Assembly: GCA_021527695.1 (NCBI GenBank)
Contig: JAKFAO010000004.1
Span: 558,001 to 622,000 of the forward strand
Reading direction: 5' to 3'
Origin: Naematelia aurantialba
Lineage: Eukaryota > Basidiomycota > Tremellomycetes > Tremellales > Naemateliaceae
Length of the DNA stretch: 64,000 nucleotides
Both the position numbers and the translations under genes were made by a program. Below are positions 34,901 to 45,615 of this stretch, piece after piece (the first letter of the stretch is position 1; each line of letters begins with the position of its first letter). The notes under the pieces are model-generated. The model did not search any database. It worked only from the letters and a program-made list of their open reading frames with translations, and had not been told where the DNA came from.

Positions 34901-36900
34901 CGGTGAGAACTTGATCTCGAACGGCGACGACGAGCGCTTGGCGGCCTTGGATGAAGGTGACGACGAACGTTTCGCAACCCTTGATGCACCGGCTTTGGGA
35001 GACGGTGGCGAACCCGAGCCCGAACCCGCCCCCGAACCCGAGCCAGAGGTGGAATGCGGCGTTGAACTAGAACCGGATGAGAGTGGAGACACCGACGCAA
35101 GGCCCACCAAGTCCCGCGAGAAGAAACGCACAGCTAATGGAGCGAGCTCCGTCAGTAAGATAGCACGAGGAGACAAGAGAGACTGACCACCGCGCTCGGG
35201 AGCGCTATCGCTCAGTACTCCGAGGCGCAGGTCCCGGTACTTGCCACCCGGGGTTCCGGACGGTAGAGCCGTGTTGCTCACGAACAGGTCGAGCCCATCT
35301 TCGACCCGCTCTTGCCCAGCCTCCGCGAAATAGGCGTGGGTGGTGGAGAGAGGCGACAAGTCGTCCTGATCGTAGTGAGGAGATGGAGGTTCTCCCGACT
35401 GGTGTATCGACCGTCCGTCAAAGAGATGCGCCGCGGTCTCAGGGGAGAGAGGGACGGGATGTGGGTGTTGAGAAGTCGGGAGCAGAGGTCGGGGAGGAGA
35501 GAACGACGTGGCCGGGCGGATAGGGCGCGAGGGACTCGACACGGGTCCTATCGCCACCGGCATCAGTTCTGCAGGTCCTGGGTCTGCGGAAACGCGGGAA
35601 GTCGGGACTTACGAGTTCTGCCGCCTGGGTTGGTCACCCCATGTTTCCCGGGCGAGCCAGTGTCGACGCTCAACCCCCTTGGCCGCGGACTATGACTCCC
35701 ACGGTAGTGATAATCGAGGTTAAATCGCATGTGGACGTGGCTATCAGTATATTTGTCGGTGTCGGTGTGTATGTTGGTATCTGCATGGAAGTCGGAGTCG
35801 GCATCGCCTGCCGACAGACCGCGACCCTCGTGAGAGGGGTCGTAGTGGCGATATGCTATCTCCGGGGTAAGGGATTTACCTCTCGGTTGACAAGGCGTGT
35901 GGACGATCGGCCGCTGTGTCTGGGAGCCGCGGAAGTGCACCGTGGGCGATGCGTGCGGTAGTGGCGAATCTGACGAGTCTGGAAAATGTCAGCGAGGCCC
36001 GCTCGGAACTCTGTATGCAGTGACAGTAACGAGTAGCAGCGCCAGCACCGGCACTGGCTTCTGCGTCAGACGGGAAGGCGTCCAACGCTGCAAGTGCGAA
36101 CTTTGAATTGACTCACTGTCCGTCTCGGAGCTCAGACGGAGGCCACTTGGCACGGATCGACTGTTCCGCCGTAACAGCCCCACTGGTCTCACGTCACTCG
36201 AGTTCGGCCACTCATCATCCACTTCATCGGAAATCTTCTTTCCCCGCCCACTAGAAACAGGAGCGCCACCGCTCAGGCGACCGCCGCCGGCCGGGTGGGT
36301 GGTGCCAGAGAACTCTAAGATCGGAAGCGGCGGTCTTTCGGCTTTTGTCCGTTTTCTTGTCTTTGCCCGCAGGGCCGACAGAGACGGATGGTGCGCCAGC
36401 GAACGCAGGATTGAGGGCGTACGCGCGTGGTCATGCGCTTGAGTTCCAGCCGTCTCAGCCTGTCCGAACTGTCCTTGCTGAACCTGGCCCTGTCCGTATT
36501 GTCTTTCTTGAACCTGGCCGCATTGTCTTTCTTGAACCTGTCCGTAATGCCGTTCTTGAACCTGTCCGCATTGTCTTTGATGCGACTGTCCGTATTGTCT
36601 TTGATGCGACTGCTCGTATTGCAGTTGAAGTCCGTCGTCTGGCGCCGGAGCGTCAGAACGAGCACGAGACTCCGCGTCCGTCTGAACGTGGGCCTTGACA
36701 GGCGACCCCAGGGCAGGGGTATACGGCGGCGTCTCACCGACCCCATGGGCCGGGTACCGAGGCAGCGGCTTCGCACTCGTGCTTTCCAGAGAAGACGACG
36801 GCCTCGCGTCGTCCTGCTCAGGATGGAGCGGGCTGGCAGTCGAGGTGCGCTGCGACGGGCGCTGCGGACGCGGCGCCGTGAGACGCTCGAACCAGCCCAT
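31981..36900 (-). CDS. Large coiled-coil protein, family not recognised
   Basis: About seven exons (36900-36114, about 35978-35606, 35575-35190, 35137-34194, 34143-34094, 34048-33277, 33220-31981) splice in frame into about 1,500 residues. N-terminal third: Pro/Ser/Arg-rich disorder with a Gln-rich octapeptide array (GQVQERQY variants, about 36470-36640). Middle: acidic Asp/His/Glu repeats (HDKSPASQGS, HDQSPSSEGS types, about 34590-34800). C-terminal half: a long uninterrupted heptad coiled coil (about 34390-32640), then an Ala/Thr/Pro tail with TPTPTGTAATP patterns. No enzymatic motif, transmembrane helix or known domain found. By shape it could be a cytoskeletal, spindle-pole or cell-end scaffold, but nothing in the sequence decides this. 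The assignment as a single gene rests on phase-compatible GT-AG introns between every block. Confidence 0.7.
36470..36645 (-). repeat. 24-bp coding minisatellite (Gln-rich octapeptides)
   Basis: Six or seven imperfect 24-bp units encoding GQVQERQY/GQSHQRQ-like octapeptides within exon 1 of the coiled-coil gene. The reading frame is preserved. Confidence 0.9.
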
Positions 36901-37397
36901 CTTGCAGCTCCACAGAGGAGTAGGAAATTGCTTGGTTCGATGAGCGGACGAGTAGCCTCAAAACCAAGATGACAGAGCTACGAGAGAAGATCCCGCAAGA
37001 AAACGAACACACACCGGTCACCACGAGTAAGGCGCAGAGAAACAAAGCACGACTGGAAGGCTGTGAGAGCTTGAACAAGTCGAGTGCAGGAATGTTGATG
37101 CTGAATCCACTCGAGTACACAGAGGTAGATCATCATTCAACCTCCCTTTCCTGATCATCCTCGCCGGCGTCAACACAATTCAACATCAATCAGTCAGCCA
37201 CCAATCTCTGCGTCCTCGTCACCACTGGACAAGCCCGCCTAGCTCACACCGGCTCACACCTCGGTGCGTCAAACGCGTTTCATGCAGCAGCATATCAAAA
37301 TGGTACCTTCGAATTTCCAGCCAAAAGAAAAAGAGCGAAAGAGATATTCCGTCTATCCAATCCCATCCATCACTAGCCACAGTCTCTAAAGGACATC
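36901..37397. other. Intergenic region between INO1 stop and coiled-coil gene start
   Basis: 497 bp holding the promoter of the coiled-coil gene and the INO1 3' UTR. No distinct element recognised. Confidence 0.45.
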
Positions 37398-39427
37398 TTA
37401 CCAAACTCTCGTCGAGAGCAGCAGGTCACCCTGATTCTCAAGCCCCAGGCAAGCCTTGAGGAACATCTCGAGACCGTTCCTCTGCCTGCTGAGGCTGTTG
37501 ACAACATCTGTGCCGGGTTTGACGAGCGGAGCTTTGAGCATGTACGACAGCAGCGAGAGCACGCTGTACAGTGGCTTGAATTCGGTGGCCTCGGCGGGCT
37601 TGTACTTGATTCGAGTAAGCAGCTCGGCGAGGATCGCCAGATCAAAGATGAGCGGCGTGGCAAGGAGCGAGTCCTCACACTCGTTGAAGATGTTCTGAGA
37701 GGCGTTAGGATGCACGCAGCTTTCGGGGCGGGACTCACCATGACGTTCCGCCCGCCCATGAGCAGCTCGGAATAGTATTCGTCAATTGCTCGTTCTTCAG
37801 AGCGTCAGAGCTGTCACACTTCAAGACGGGAGCAAACTCACTCGAGTCGCCGACAGCCGGAACGTGCTTGATGACGACGATGTGGTCAGGGTGTTCGCCC
37901 TTCTTCGCCACTTGGCCGGTTTCCTTGGTGACTTGCGCCGCCGTCTTGAACAAGACCGGATTGGCAGCAACCATGTCGTCGACCTAGAAAGAGCATAAGC
38001 AATGAATAATAGCGTCCAGGTTCGAATTATGACTCACCACACTCGACTTGGAGATCTCCTTTGAACGGAATTGCCTCTGCGAGCTGAGGTTCTTGCCGTC
38101 GTTGTTGCCCAAATGGTTGTACGACGCGATGGACAACGGCTTGATACCAGCATTGACGAGGAATTCCGCCAAGACCGACTTGACCTTTGTCTGGCCGCTC
38201 TTGAAGTCGTCGCCGCCGATGAAGGTCTGGTGGCGTTCCGCGAGTTCAATGCAGCCAGGAACAAACGTGTTCTGCGGAGATCCGTTGATGAAAGGCACGC
38301 CCTCGAGGATGGCTGCGGTCGCAAAGACGGTCGAAGGAGAGACCTCTTCGTGGCTCGACTTGATCGCGGCGAGGAGCGCATCTGCCGAGTCATTAATGCC
38401 GGGGATGATATCAGCGTATCGCTCAGTGTTGGCAGTCCAAAGAACGATCAGGTTGTCGAGAGCATTGTTCTCCTTGAACGCGCGGATATCCGCACGGATG
38501 TGGTCCAGATGCGCCTGCTTGTCGTCGCCGGGGAGCAAGTTGTCGGCACGATCCGCTTGGTTTGCAGCGATGAAGTCCGGGTCTGGCCGCATGTCAGCCT
38601 CTGCGTCACTGTCTTACTGCTCACAACTCACAATAGATACTCGGCATGGGCTTGACACCACACATGAGTGGCTTGAGCTGGCGCTGCAGGTCGTACTCGA
38701 GCACCTTGGCGCGCTGCATGGCGGCGTCCATCGGGACTCCGGAAATGTCCCAGCCGCCAATGACGAAATCGTTTGGATGCACCATAGGCAGCATGTCGGA
38801 AACCGGCACAAAGACGTCTTTGCCCGTCTCCGGGTCAGTCCCGAGGCGGATAGTCGAGGCCCGCACGAGGGATCCAATGTAGTTTGGATGCTGGACGCCG
38901 TTCTTGGTGTGCCAACTTATGTTGTGCTTGTTGGCCAGGTGCGTCGCCAGCACCGTTGTGCCGTTGTTTCCGCCGAGGCCGACGAGAAGCAGCCTGTCAT
39001 GTTGGCGTTAGTGCTGCGTCGCGCTCGTGTACGTCGCAGCTCACCCGACACGCCCAACCTTGGACTTGGTGTAGAACTCGTACTCCTTGGAAGTCTTGAC
39101 GACCTTGAGCCGCCCATCCGCATCCTCTGTGCAGCATCAGTACATTCTTCCTGCGGGTACGACATTGTATATTCTAGGATGAAGAGACGTTGCGTCGAAG
39201 GCACGCAAACTCTAGGTCGACTCACTGGTGACGTGCGCGCCTCGATCGGTAAACTTGGCCCAGATACCATCCGCGTCATATTTCGTGTCCTCACTATCGA
39301 CATGGATCACGCCGCCCTCGATCGACCGCTTCGCACTAGGGTGCACCGAGGCGTCCACACTCCCGGTAGAGGGGAGCGTGAACGAGTCGTGATGCCCCGC
39401 CGTGGGCTCGAGCGCAGTCGGCGACAT
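37398..39427 (-). CDS. INO1: Inositol-3-phosphate synthase
   Basis: Converts glucose-6-phosphate to 1D-myo-inositol 3-phosphate with NAD; first step of inositol lipid synthesis, cytosolic. Exons begin 39427-39226 and about 39128-39049, with several more to 37398. Motifs in order: [14 protein letters not shown] (NAD-binding glycine loop), [30 protein letters not shown], the [17 protein letters not shown] segment, [13 protein letters not shown] (active-site loop), SSVVDDM, and the C-terminal [16 protein letters not shown]. Length is normal for the family. The N-terminus carries a short Ser/His leader; ATG 39427 is the first in frame. The plus strand opposite is open for 478 codons, a shadow of this GC-rich, highly expressed-type gene. 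Confidence 0.96.
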
Positions 39428-40268
39428 TCTTGTTTCTTTTCCTTGATGTGTATGTGTATGTCCCGGGGTGAGACGGGAAATTAGTTGGCTATGAGCGGGG
39501 CTGCGGCGGTGTGTTTGATGCCGCTGGTCACGTCAATATCAGGACATCGGACAGCACCCCATCTCGGGCAAATGCCGACCAGGCAGACAGTCAGAGCAGA
39601 CGGGGAGGAGGGAGGAGGAGGAGGAGGGGCATAAGGGGAGAGATAAAGAAGAAGGATGCGAAAGACAGACACGTCAGAGACGGGATGATGACTCACCGGA
39701 ACTGGTTGTGGGCGCTGCAGAGGGAGTTTGAGAACATGTACTCGTGCCCGCGGGCGTGTGTGGCTATGAAAGTGTAGTCTGAGTCTGCCGACTAGACTGC
39801 GGTGCGCGTGCGTTGGTGGTACGCAGACGGGTCTGGGTGGTCTAGAGGATCCAAGAGACGTGCGATCAAAAGATCAAGAGAGATGGGAAGAAAACAAGAA
39901 GCGATGCAGTCGCGGGTGATTTGTTTCGTCCTTTGCGGAACGCCGTGTCTCACTGCCACGTGGTTGCCCGCACGGGCTCCATTACAAACCAATCACAACG
40001 CTCACACAGGTCCATTACAAATCCATTACAAACCCCCTTTGCAACCATCACCAATAAACAAGCGGTCATCGAATCCAGCGGTCTGGAGGACGTACCGGCA
40101 CAGGCCACATTCTACACAATGCATGCACACCCATTCCCATGCACGCACTACCCACCACGTCCACGCTGCAGCCTCACCCTCCCCGATCAGCTACGAGTCC
40201 CGTGAACCCAACGTCGTTCAGTATACCCAAGTCGAGGTAGCCAAGTCGGAGAGCCTAGTCCGCGACGG
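39428..40268. promoter_or_regulatory. INO1 upstream region and VMA5 3' flank
   Basis: 841 bp. It includes a GGAGGAGGAGG purine tract (39601-39630) and a palindromic CCACGTGG at about 39957, an E-box-type site. In budding yeast, INO1 is driven by bHLH factors at CANNTG sites; whether this site acts on INO1 is inference only. No exact yeast UAS-INO decamer seen. Confidence 0.4.
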
Positions 40269-42132
40269 CTAGGTGATCACCATCGGGATCTCAAATAGCA
40301 CGAAATCATAGTACTCCTGCTCCATGACCTGCTGCCACTCGCCGCCCACGTCGTCTCCTCCCGTCACTGCACCCGTCTTGCTGGGCTTCTTGGCCGACGG
40401 TCCTCGACTCGCAGAAGAGAGGTAATTGAATTCCGCCGACAGCGCCTTCAGCGTCCTGATTGCCGTCTTCGTATCTGGCCGAACGATGACGCAGGCATAG
40501 TCGGCTGGCAGACCGTATCGCAGCACAGACTCGACAAAGAGCCGTACCGTCTTGAGATGGGCGAGAAGCTGGTAAGCTTCGGAAAAGTTTATCCGCGACA
40601 GCTTGAGCATGTCGGTCTGTTCAAATTAGTACATGCAAAGAGGACAGGCGAATGACACGTCGGCAAACGGGACAATCAAAACGCAGCCGCACAGCGAAAG
40701 CGGCGAATAGTAGATCCGACAGTGATAACAAGATGAAGAGACGCACCCAGAGTTCACGCTCCTCGACTTGCAAATCCGCCAGCTCCTTCTTTTGCTTCTC
40801 CAGCGCCGAGTCGTCCCATGTGAAATCGCGCACGATAAATCTGGCGTTCCGGTCAGCCCTGTCATCTGTCCCATCATAAAATGACAAGCGCACTTGTTCT
40901 CCCTGCACTTGTGCACAAACTCATCCCTGACTTTCTTGAACACCGTGACAGTCTGTAGGATAAAGTCGTCATCCGCTGCGATGCGTCTGCTCTCATCAGT
41001 GTCGTCCAATTGCTCCTCGGAGTCAATGGGTATACGTACTGGGAACTCCGAGGAACGACCATACTTGTCAGCCGTTCGTATTTATTTTCCCAGTCTTTGA
41101 TCGAGTTCCTGACGACTCAGCAGAGGTCGACATTCGATGTCACAGATTCATACGGGGACCTACTTTGGAACCGCCACGAGGAGGGTTTCGAGATACTCAG
41201 AATCTTGCACCAGGTCCTCCTTCTTCACGACATCTAGTAGAGACCGTTGTGATAGATTTCCGCTGTTCAGCGTAAGTGCAGAAAGGTAGCAACGGCGCGA
41301 CAGACGTACGTCCGTTTGCGTTGGAGGTTGGTCAGGCTGCCCTTTGCGAGGTTGTAGGATTGGGATTTTTGTTTCTGCGTCTGCTCTATGGTGTTCATCT
41401 CCTGCAAGCGGTCAGCTAGCGGACATGGAAGTAGAGCAAGCGGATCGGTGGGAACCGCGAGAAAAGTATACAAGACACAGAAAATCAACCCACCCTCGTA
41501 AGCGCATCGACGACCTCCGCCACCCCCCGCCCCCTACCCCACCGACCGGCGTCCCACCGCCATCCTCTATTCGGCACCATCAGATACTCGTCCGCCAAAC
41601 GATCGTTCACCCTCGCATGCTGTACCAGCGTGCCTGGCTGGTCGGCGACAAGGGAGCGCAGGGTATCGAGCAGGCGGGAGGCGATTTGGGTGAGGGAGCT
41701 GTCGAGTTTGGGGAGGGTGTCGGAGAGTGTTAGGAGGGATGATAGGGTGCCGGTCTGGGCGTGTAATGTGTTAGCTTGTCCGTCTTCCAATGATTCCCGT
41801 GGATATCTGCCGATGTCGCCAAGTGCTGTGTTGCACAAGGGCACCGAGGGAGGAGTCGAGATAGCAAGCGACGAGAGAGACAAGGGGCAAGGAGGGGCAC
41901 GAGCACAGGCTCCAGACCTAGAGCGAGATAGCACATGCAAGACAGGCGGGAGCCACGAGGCGATGAGAAAGGAGAGAGACGCAGAGACCCTACGCACCTT
42001 CAACTCGGGCACTTCCCACATCTCGACGCCGACACCGGGCCCGATATTCGCCCGCACCTCGTCGAGCATGACGGTTGGGTCGCCGTCCTTCAACGGCGCC
42101 GAGACGAGCCAGTAGCTCAAGTCGGAGGGCAT
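40269..42132 (-). CDS. VMA5: V-type H+-ATPase subunit C (peripheral V1 stalk)
   Basis: Joins the V1 and V0 sectors of the vacuolar proton pump. Eight or nine exons. Recognisable segments: [13 protein letters not shown] (N-terminus), [101 protein letters not shown], and the C-terminal LRYGLPADY and [10 protein letters not shown]. The first intron is longer than usual (about 240 nt, 41758-41997). ATG 42132 starts exactly at the family N-terminus. The divergent neighbour is the OMA1-like protease, with a 426-bp gap. Confidence 0.94.
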
Positions 42133-42558
42133 ATTGACGACACTCGGGGAGGCACCTCAGGCCCTCTGCTGATCGTCTGCTTGCTTCTCTGTCTCGGAGA
42201 CGAGGAGGAAAACCCGAGTCGTGCGTGATTCTTCGAGACAAGTTGCAGAGCAATATGAGCTAGGTGCACGATGGAGAGCAGAGGTCCGAAGCTGCCGGTC
42301 TAGGCGTGCCAACACCGACATCACGCAAAAGATAGGCGCGCGCTGTTGTCCGCCGGAACATCTGTTGATGCTGGCGTCATTCGGCAAAAAGTGCTCGAGC
42401 TCATGTGTCGAGTGGTCTATCCTTGCCTCATTGTCTTGCAGCTTTGTAGTCTCAGTCGTGCCATCTCAGTCTTGTCTGTCATAGACATCTCACAATTTCA
42501 CTGCTGCCCCGCGAACCCATCGAACTGATCATAGACCATCGCTCCCGCTCACACGATC
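42133..42558. promoter_or_regulatory. Divergent intergenic region VMA5 / OMA1
   Basis: 426 bp between divergent starts. No motif assigned. Confidence 0.45.
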
Positions 42559-45037
42559 ATGTCCTTCCGTCGATCCGTCTTCTCTATCCCTCTTCCCCGC
42601 CGCTCATTGCCTGTACAGCGATTCGCTGGACCGCCAGTACGACCGCCACCTGCATCCGCACTACGATCACTACGCCTCCCCTATACTCCAGTGGAGATCG
42701 ATGTGACTCTTGGCAGCAGAGCATTGCATACGACTCGCCCCAGGACGGCGCGATACGAGCGCTTCGACTCTCGACCCTCAGTGGGCTCTTCCGGCTACTC
42801 TGGCTCTTCAGGACCACTGGGTGGGGGACCGGGCGGATGGCAGGCTGTATGGGCGTACCTGCGTAGAAGACTCGGCGGAGATCGGGCGATATATGTTTAC
42901 GGCTTTGGTCTGGGTGGCGCCGGGCTATATTATGTCCTTCAGTGAGTGGCGTGCATGAACAAGAACGCTTCACGGATGAGGAAGAGAAGAACGTTGCATC
43001 CATGTGCATTGAGAAGAAGCTGGATATATGTATTGGAGGAGGGAACGAAAGTGGACGGGGCAGTAGATGCAAAAGTCCTGTGGCAATGATGGCGCAGGTG
43101 GAGTGCATGTAGCTAGAACTCCCGCCAGAAGACAACAGCGATCATACTTGACGAGTAACTCGCTAACGCCAGCAGCCTCGAGAGGGTACCTGGAACAGGC
43201 CGTCTGAGATTCATGGACGTCTCTGAAGCTTCTGAACGAGAGGTACGCTGCAGCTTCTACAGTCCCCCCGTCCATTCCCCTCTTCCCCTCCGTCCGTTCC
43301 CCTCTGCCAGTGCCCTCTTCCATTCTTCTCTCCCAAAACTCCCCGTATTTCAATGCTGCCCATTCTCCCTATGCAATACTGCTCATTCTCTCACCCATCC
43401 TTCACCCGTATACTGCCAAGCCTAACCATACGATAGCTCGGCTACCAAACACAACTACAGACCCTACAACAGTACTCTACCGCGCTACTCCCCCCAAACC
43501 ATCCGCAGACCCGACGGGTCCGCAACGTCGCAGCGCGGATCATCGAGTCGTCCGGGCTTGGACGGGTCAAGACCGGCGGTGAGATGGGACACGTCGAGGC
43601 GCGTGTACCTGCCTGGCATGGGGGTGGAGGACCAGACGAAGGGATAGATGTTGGGGAGATCTTTTTCGGCGGAGGCAAGGAAGCGAAGCTCGCAGCTGGG
43701 AAAGAAACAGAGTGGGAGGTGAGTTTCATCGAGAGACGTAATGTCTACCTTCCAAGCAAGCAATGAAGGAAGGAGGAAGGAGGGAGGAGGAAGGAGGGAG
43801 GAGGAAGGAGGAAGGAGGAAGGAAGAAGAACGGAGGAAAGAGGAAGGAGAAGGAAGGAAGGTGCTGATACCAGAAGGTCTATGTAATCGACGACAAGAAG
43901 ACAAAGAACGCTTTCGTCTTGCCTGGAGGCAAGATTTTCGTCTTTACAGGCATCCTGCCAGTTAGTCAGAACGATGATGGCCTCGCAACGGTCCTAGGGC
44001 ACGAGGTGGCTCACCAGGGTGAGCTGAACGGAGCCTGTGTTTTCGGTACGAAACTCACATCGAGCAGTGGCGCGACACCCAGCAGAACGTATGAGCTACA
44101 TGAAGGTACAGTCTACATTTTCCTCGACATAGCACTGGACAGACGTATCACTGGACAAACCTAATGTCTCTTTCGTTCTAGGTGTTGTTCGTCGCTGGCC
44201 TGTTGCTCGAATCGCTGGGTCTGGATGTGGGTGTATCCAGAGCCCTCTTGGCACTTCTCCTACAGTACGCTTCCACTTGGTACCGCTACTTCCGCTCACC
44301 ACTGTAGGCTGCCCAACTCTCGGACGTCCGAGTCCGAAGCCGACCAGATTGGGCTCCGGCTCATGTCGTCAGTCTGCTCTCCAGTTTCAAGGTATTCACA
44401 AGCCGCGGCTCACTCTAGCAGACGCGCATGCTTCAACCCTGAGGAATCGACCAGGTGAGCTGAGCTGGCCTGTTGGCCATCTAGTACAACTCTGACGCCA
44501 AGCAGGATGTGGCAACGCATGTCCGAGTCTGAAAAGGGCAGCGGTGTGGGCGGCTCGATCGATTTCCTGAGCACCCATCCAGCGAACGCTAAGCGGATCA
44601 AGGTGAGTCAAACGCCGTTGGTCAGGGCGATTGACTGATCATCCCCAGCAACTGCACAAGTGGATGCCCGAGGTGAGCTTCCGCTTGCTTCCCCTTCCTT
44701 TCGGTGTTTGCGCTTCCCTGAGAGGATCAACGTCCTCCCCTCTGCGTCTACGACAAGGTTTCCTGCGACTAGGAGAGCTAGGAGAGGGGGACCAACTCTC
44801 TCCCATCTCGTTGCAGACACGGTCGCGGCCCTCACGCCTGCCTGATCTGCCGACTGCGCGATACCGGCTATGCGGCTACTTGATACTGGTGCGGCTACTT
44901 GATACTGATGGCTACTGCTACAGGCACAAGCGATCCGAGCAGGTTCGCCGTGCGGCGCCACGACGCAGCAGTTTGGCGGGTTCTTGGATACTCTAGGCGC
45001 TGCCAATCAGGGCATGGGCAGGACTTTCTGGGGGTAG
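42559..45037 (+). CDS. OMA1: OMA1-like mitochondrial inner-membrane metalloprotease
   Basis: M48-family zinc peptidase for mitochondrial membrane quality control. Exon 1 (42559-42942) encodes an Arg/Ser-rich presequence and a Gly-rich hydrophobic segment. Later exons include 43173-43242, 43437-43718, 43874-44018, 44068-44105 and four or more to 45037. The second exon gives VPGTGRLRFMDVS; the third LLPPNHPQTRRVRNVAARII. The zinc site is HEVAH in TVLGHEVAHQVARH (junction at 44018/44068); the third ligand is in SESEAD. The C-terminus FLSTHPANAKRIKQL is conserved. Intron 3 carries a purine minisatellite. The exon after ESEADQIGLRLMS begins at a CTAGCAG tandem acceptor, so one residue is ambiguous. 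The last long intron contains a duplicated GCGGCTACTTGATACTG. Exon phases are consistent wherever checked. Confidence 0.92.
43764..43862 (+). repeat. Purine-rich (GGAGGAA/GGAGGGA)n tract in OMA1 intron 3
   Basis: About 100 bp of imperfect GGAGGAA and GGAGGGA units inside intron 43719-43873. Unlike most of the other intron arrays it contains AG dinucleotides, but these lie upstream of the branch region (CTGATACCAG at about 43864). Confidence 0.9.
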
Positions 45038-45615
45038 GGTGTGTTTGTCGCACGAGGGGTGTGTGGCCGGGCATGGTCCCAGGAGGTTAGGCTAGTGTTG
45101 TGTTAGAGAGTTCCGGGTGCGAGGCGCAGTCTCGACATGGTAGACTGCTGCAGTAGGCTGTCCGCTGTACGCTACCTCAGTATCCAGGGGACCAAGGATG
45201 ACTAGGGACTAGACGACTGGGACTAGGACACGAGACGCCAGAGAATACCTGCCTTTCGGGGTTCGGGTTGATGGCGAACCCCGTGATTTCGGACTCTGAC
45301 AAACAAATCAAAACGTCACGGCGCACCAGAAAAAAAATGTCGTCTCACGTCTTGCAACCTCTTCGACACGACGTCGACGGGTGTCTTGTGTCTCGTGTCG
45401 CTGGTAGCACTGGGAGAAGCGAGAAACTATACTCTGTGTGACGAGCCAGCACTCAGAGGCGTCCAACATCCATCGCCCACCGACCATCGTCTACCGTTCA
45501 ACGTCCGACATCCGAGTCCCACGTGCCCGACCCTCGCTCCCAAGACACCGATCCGATAGAGAGCGTAGAGCCAGCCACTGAGATTAGATCCAGAGCTAGA
45601 CAGCAGAGACGAGAG
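45038..45615. other. Intergenic region OMA1 to PMU1-like gene
   Basis: 578 bp. A perfect 9-bp inverted repeat CGGGGTTCG / CGAACCCCG (45257-45265 and 45275-45283, 9-nt loop) could form a hairpin. An A9 run follows near 45328. Otherwise no feature. Confidence 0.5.
45257..45283. other. Perfect 9-bp inverted repeat (possible hairpin)
   Basis: CGGGGTTCG, nine-base spacer, CGAACCCCG, about 220 bp after the OMA1 stop and 330 bp before the next start. It could be a 3' UTR hairpin or a dyad operator; neither is demonstrated. Confidence 0.5.

Noticed and set aside
38048..39484. Plus-strand open frame of 478 codons opposite INO1
   Set aside because: INO1 on the minus strand has continuous family motifs. 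The antisense frame has no domain and is explained by GC-rich codon bias.
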